Source: an uncultured bacterium
GTDB taxonomy: Bacteria > Cyanobacteriota > Vampirovibrionia > Gastranaerophilales > Gastranaerophilaceae
Length of the DNA stretch: 11,094 bases
Assembly: GCA_947365485.1 (NCBI GenBank)
Contig: CANAXK010000035.1
Span: forward strand, 1 to 11,094
Direction of reading: 5' to 3'
Made by a program: the position numbers and the translations under genes. Every line of letters starts with the position of its first letter. Positions within the stretch are counted from its first letter, which is position 1. The notes under the pieces are model-generated. The model did no database searches, was not told the origin of the DNA, and worked only from the letters and a program-made list of their open reading frames with translations. Positions 8,349 through 11,094 of the stretch are shown here, one piece after another.

Positions 8349-9113
8349 TTATCTGTCCACCTTCTTCACAGTTTTCGTCTCGCCGTCATACTGTATAAGA
8401 ACCTCTCCAGATGCAGTACTCCGCTTTATTTCAGTAAGTTTTCCTGCTCTATCAAATTTGCAGCTTATAACAGAAAGCTCCCCGGCTTCGTTTTCCTTCA
8501 TTTCCATATATCTTACAGGCACTGTTGTATCAGGATTACGCATGAGCGCGCGGAAGGATTTTCCTTCGCCTGAAAACTCTGTTGTGCTTTCAACTAGCCC
8601 GTCTTCTTCTGTCTGAAACAGTATGTATTTGTTGTTTTGCTTCTCATCAAAAACCGTAATATTGGTTTTCAAAGTCCCTTCTTTTCTTACGGCAGGCTCA
8701 TATTTGGCTATCATTCTGCCTGTCTCCTTGTCCAGCTCTTCTATCATTTCTACGCTGATTCTAGCGTCCTTCACTTCTTTTGCCGGGTAAAAATTCCTTA
8801 TCGAATCTTCTCTGTATTCGCTTATAAAAGCCAATGTACCGTCCGGGTTATAAAAACTTTCGCCGTTGATTTCATCAATCTTGAAACTTTGCGGGAGTCT
8901 GAATCTCATTGGGGTTATGCTGTTTAGATACGCAACATTGTTCATTACCTCCGCAGAATCTTTGTCAATCTTCGGCTTAACCAGCACCTGATTATAGTTG
9001 GCTAACACTGTGTCTGCCCTCTGGCACAAAGGATTCGGGGTAAAACCTTGTGAGCTCTGCGCTGCCTGTTTGTTATGCGCAACACTTATTTTAAATGTTA
9101 TCGGATTAATCAT
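8349..9113 (-). CDS. Unrecognised 254-aa protein, polar leader plus beta-rich body
   Basis: No family recognised. The first ~45 residues are polar and probably disordered, with QGFTPNP at 22-28. The rest alternates hydrophobic and charged residues with turns such as YNPDGTL (88-94) and FDRAGKLTEI and QYDGETKTV near the C-terminus, suggesting repeated beta-hairpins reminiscent of YD/MORN-like strands, though too few to assign. No signal peptide, membrane helix or catalytic motif is visible; soluble location is assumed. Start ATG 9111-9113 has only a poor ribosome binding site (GGTG about 7 nt upstream), and no better internal start exists near the N-terminus. It follows the metalloprotease gene by 67 nt, and the repeat element begins just past its stop. 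Confidence 0.75.
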   Translation of the reverse strand: MINPITFKISVAHNKQAAQSSQGFTPNPLCQRADTVLANYNQVLVKPKIDKDSAEVMNNVAYLNSITPMRFRLPQSFKIDEINGESFYNPDGTLAFISEYREDSIRNFYPAKEVKDARISVEMIEELDKETGRMIAKYEPAVRKEGTLKTNITVFDEKQNNKYILFQTEEDGLVESTTEFSGEGKSFRALMRNPDTTVPVRYMEMKENEAGELSVISCKFDRAGKLTEIKRSTASGEVLIQYDGETKTVKKVDR

Positions 9114-9140
9114 CTACACACCAGATTTTGGAGTTACATG

Positions 9141-9167
9141 TTTATATAAAAACACCGGCGTTGTAAA
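9141..9167 (-). promoter_or_regulatory. Weak candidate promoter upstream of the 254-aa gene
   Basis: Minus strand TTTACA (9162-9167) and TATAAA (9141-9146), 15 nt apart, slightly short. It would allow independent expression of the 254-aa gene in the 67-nt gap after the metalloprotease gene. Confidence 0.3.
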
Positions 9168-9180
9168 AATTGCCCGAAAA

Positions 9181-9963
9181 TTAGTTTTGTCTGTTGTTTT
9201 TTAAATAATTCGTTACATTTGGAGACAAAGAAATATTTTGAAGCAGCATGTTGTAACGCTTCAAATCCCCGATATTAGAGGCTTCTTCCAGCAAATCCCG
9301 CTGGGTGGAAATACTCATCTTCTTATCTTCACTTTGTAAAGATTTGTTATCTTTAGTCTCAATCTTTCTTATAACAGAATCAATGTCAGTGGAAGTCGAA
9401 ATCCCGTATTTCGAAGCAATCTGCTTAACAGAAGCACCTGCTGGCAGTCTGTAAAGCCAGTTAATCGAGTGTTTATCATTCTCCGAAAGCGCTGCAACTC
9501 CGTACTGGTGCGGGGTGTACATAATATCTTCTCTGTAAGGGCTGTGGTTGAGCCCGAGCGCATGTCCGACTTCGTGCAGAATCGTGTGGTAGACTTCGAT
9601 GTCACTGTCATACTGTTTGTGGATTCTTCCGTCTGTTAGTCCGATAGACACTTCTGCGCCGTACAATCTACCTTGAGCATCCCAGTTGAAGTAGCAGTGG
9701 CCGAGAGCCTGTCTGTCAACGCGTTTCCAGTCAACATTGATATTGGATTCCAGAAGCACATTTGTAATCCTGAAATGCAGTTTTCCGCCTGTTGCTGCAG
9801 CCCACACAGAAAACGCATCCATAACCATTTTGCGAAATTTAGCGTCCTCTCCGGGTTTTGAGTAGAACTTCATCGGTGCAATATAGACAACCAGATTATT
9901 GACCGGCCATCTCATGATGTTTCCGTTTTTTATACTGCCGTTAAGATAGGTTCGCTTCTGCAT
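9181..9963 (-). CDS. Matrixin-like zinc metalloprotease (metzincin, M10-type) without signal peptide
   Basis: Predicted zinc endopeptidase. The metzincin motif HEVGHALGLNH (130-140) supplies three His ligands (H130, H134, H140) and the catalytic Glu131; the Met-turn follows at DIMY (M148). Upstream features typical of the matrixin fold: RWPVNNLVVYIAP (18-30) as first strand, the helix FRKMVMDAFSVWAAATG (43-59), and GAEVSIG (102-108). There is no signal peptide and no cysteine-switch propeptide; the catalytic domain starts almost at residue 18. A charged helical tail (about 165-260) carries a short SVKQIASKYGIS stretch resembling an HTH helix pair. The start is uncertain: ATG 9963 lacks a Shine-Dalgarno site, and M17 (9915) is an alternative. 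The frame upstream is open for about 13 codons but has no start codon. It lies 14 nt after yidC. Substrate unknown. Confidence 0.88.
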   Translation of the reverse strand: MQKRTYLNGSIKNGNIMRWPVNNLVVYIAPMKFYSKPGEDAKFRKMVMDAFSVWAAATGGKLHFRITNVLLESNINVDWKRVDRQALGHCYFNWDAQGRLYGAEVSIGLTDGRIHKQYDSDIEVYHTILHEVGHALGLNHSPYREDIMYTPHQYGVAALSENDKHSINWLYRLPAGASVKQIASKYGISTSTDIDSVIRKIETKDNKSLQSEDKKMSISTQRDLLEEASNIGDLKRYNMLLQNISLSPNVTNYLKNNRQN

Positions 9964-9969
9964 ATTTAT

Positions 9970-9975
9970 ATTATA
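9970..9975 (-). promoter_or_regulatory. Isolated TATAAT just before the metalloprotease start
   Basis: A perfect minus-strand TATAAT lies 6 nt from the ATG at 9963, so a transcript from it would start at or next to the start codon. No -35 match at the right distance (AAGCAA at 9993-9998). AT-rich chance occurrence is quite possible. Confidence 0.25.
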
Positions 9976-9977
9976 AC

Positions 9978-11060
9978 TTATTTTTCCTTTATTTGCTTCG
10001 CGTTAGCCAAATCAATGTCATCAACCTTAGCTTCTTTTCTCGCATCCTCTGCTTCTAGCTGTTTGTTGATAATCACGGTCTGGATAACCTGGAATATGTT
10101 GCTTGAAATCAAGTAAAGCAGAACACCTGCCGGAATAGGAATGATTACAAAAGTGAAAGTAAGCATAATCGGCATAAACGTGTTCATTGATTTTTGCATA
10201 GCAGCCTGCGCAGGATCCTGCTGCGCGTTCTTGTTCATTGCCATCATTGCTTTTTGTGAAAGTATCATTGTAACTGCAAACAGGGCAATCAAAAGAAGCA
10301 CGTCATAGTGAAAAGAAGCCTTCATTTCTTTTGTCGGAATTGATGAAACAAGAAGTCCGTCTTTTCTTTCAAAAGTCATTTTTTCAGATTCTTTTGTCTG
10401 AACATCAGTAACGTCGATTTCTGCTTTTTCAATCTGGTCAAGCTGGCTGAACTTGAGGTTCAAGCTGTCAAGGCTGATTTTGAAATCAGCAGTCTTGCCC
10501 GGTTCAAGCTCGCCCTGAACTTCTACTGCTTTGTTCGGTTTTTCAATCTTAACATTTTCAAGTGGCTCATCAATACCTTTTAGGTATACTTTTGCAGTCT
10601 TACCTGTCATAAAGGTATCGTATTTTGAAACACCCAAAACTCCGTCATTAGAAATTCCTGCGGAAGTCTTAAGAGTTGCGTCCAATCTTTTTATGAATAA
10701 GAACTGGGAATCACCTGCCATCTGGATAAATTGAGGGCTCATCAAAGTTGAGTATAGCAAAATAAAAATAGGCATTTGTATAAGCAGCGGGAAGCAGCCT
10801 GCCATTGGATTAAACTTGTGTTCTTTGTAGAACTCCATCATTTTTTGCTGCATAATCTGTGGGTTGCTTTTGTATCTTTCCTGGATTGCTTTCATCTTAG
10901 GCTGCAAAAGCTGCATTGTTCTCATTGAGCGCTGCTGGGTTAAGCCAAGAGGCCACATTGCTGCTCTTACGATAACTGTAAGCAAAATAATCCCGATTCC
11001 GTAACTTCCTGCAACAGAAAGCATTTTCAAAACGTCGATGGTTAGTGTAGTAAAATCCAT
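9978..11060 (-). CDS. yidC: YidC/Oxa1-family membrane protein insertase, cyanobacterial-type
   Basis: Inserts and folds inner-membrane proteins, alone or with SecYEG. The 360-aa chain has five likely membrane segments: about 18-38 (with the conserved groove Arg32), 88-107, 253-271, 294-309 and 311-331. Family signatures include RAAMWPL (32-38), NPMAGCFPLLIQMPIFILLY (84-103) and PAGVLLYLISSNIFQVIQT (310-328). A charged, beta-predicted insert of about 130 residues (117-250) lies between segments two and three; E. coli instead has its periplasmic domain between its first two segments, while the cyanobacterial Oxa1/YidC protein has an insert in this same place. The C-terminus is short and charged. 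ATG at 11060 has AGGGA (11068-11072) 7 nt upstream. It is often preceded by rpmH-rnpA, which would lie beyond the window. The metalloprotease follows 14 nt downstream, likely co-transcribed. Confidence 0.96.
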   Translation of the reverse strand: MDFTTLTIDVLKMLSVAGSYGIGIILLTVIVRAAMWPLGLTQQRSMRTMQLLQPKMKAIQERYKSNPQIMQQKMMEFYKEHKFNPMAGCFPLLIQMPIFILLYSTLMSPQFIQMAGDSQFLFIKRLDATLKTSAGISNDGVLGVSKYDTFMTGKTAKVYLKGIDEPLENVKIEKPNKAVEVQGELEPGKTADFKISLDSLNLKFSQLDQIEKAEIDVTDVQTKESEKMTFERKDGLLVSSIPTKEMKASFHYDVLLLIALFAVTMILSQKAMMAMNKNAQQDPAQAAMQKSMNTFMPIMLTFTFVIIPIPAGVLLYLISSNIFQVIQTVIINKQLEAEDARKEAKVDDIDLANAKQIKEK

Positions 11061-11094
11061 ATTCTCTTCCCTAAATTTAGTGTGATATCAAAAA

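Noticed and set aside
9369..9818. Minus-strand overlapping frames inside the metalloprotease gene
   Set aside because: The metalloprotease frame has the intact zinc motif; the other frames show no domain or ribosome binding site.

Overview
The window looks like chromosomal DNA from a non-photosynthetic member of the Cyanobacteriota, most likely Vampirovibrionia/Melainabacteria and plausibly Candidatus Gastranaerophilales. This is inferred from three things. The SMC protein has cyanobacterial/archaeal-like ATPase motifs. YidC carries its extracytoplasmic insert between the second and third membrane segments, as in cyanobacterial YidC. Two accessory proteins begin with low-complexity polar leaders ending in a short F-T-(G/P) motif, a style I associate with gut Gastranaerophilales. 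No photosynthesis, phage, IS, CRISPR, tRNA or rRNA feature is visible.

Layout: a 5'-truncated SAM-dependent O-methyltransferase runs on the plus strand at the left edge (1-488). Everything else is on the minus strand and reads right to left. yidC (11060-9978) is followed 14 nt later by a signal-less matrixin-like metalloprotease (9963-9181), then after 67 nt by an unrecognised 254-aa protein (9113-8349). An intergenic repeat (about 8228-8344) and a strong sigma-70-type promoter precede smc (8154-4663). smc is followed within 18 nt by a previously hidden 54-aa ORF (4644-4480), and 10 nt later by ahcY (4469-3204). A classical rho-independent terminator closes that smc-sORF-ahcY unit. Next come a 301-aa protein made almost wholly of six helix-turn-helix repeats (3115-2210) and a 520-aa protein with a KEAx tetrad-repeat rod and Gly/Ala-rich hydrophobic segments (2106-544). 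That last gene converges on the methyltransferase across a GC-rich hairpin that shares sequence with the 8.2-kb repeat.

How the genes relate: yidC (membrane protein insertion), smc (chromosome organisation) and ahcY (removal of S-adenosylhomocysteine, the product of every SAM methyltransferase, including the one at the left edge) are housekeeping genes. The less understood content is the HTH-ladder protein with its exact 48-residue period, the tetrad-repeat protein beside it, the 54-aa ORF inside the smc-ahcY operon, and the two-copy intergenic repeat.
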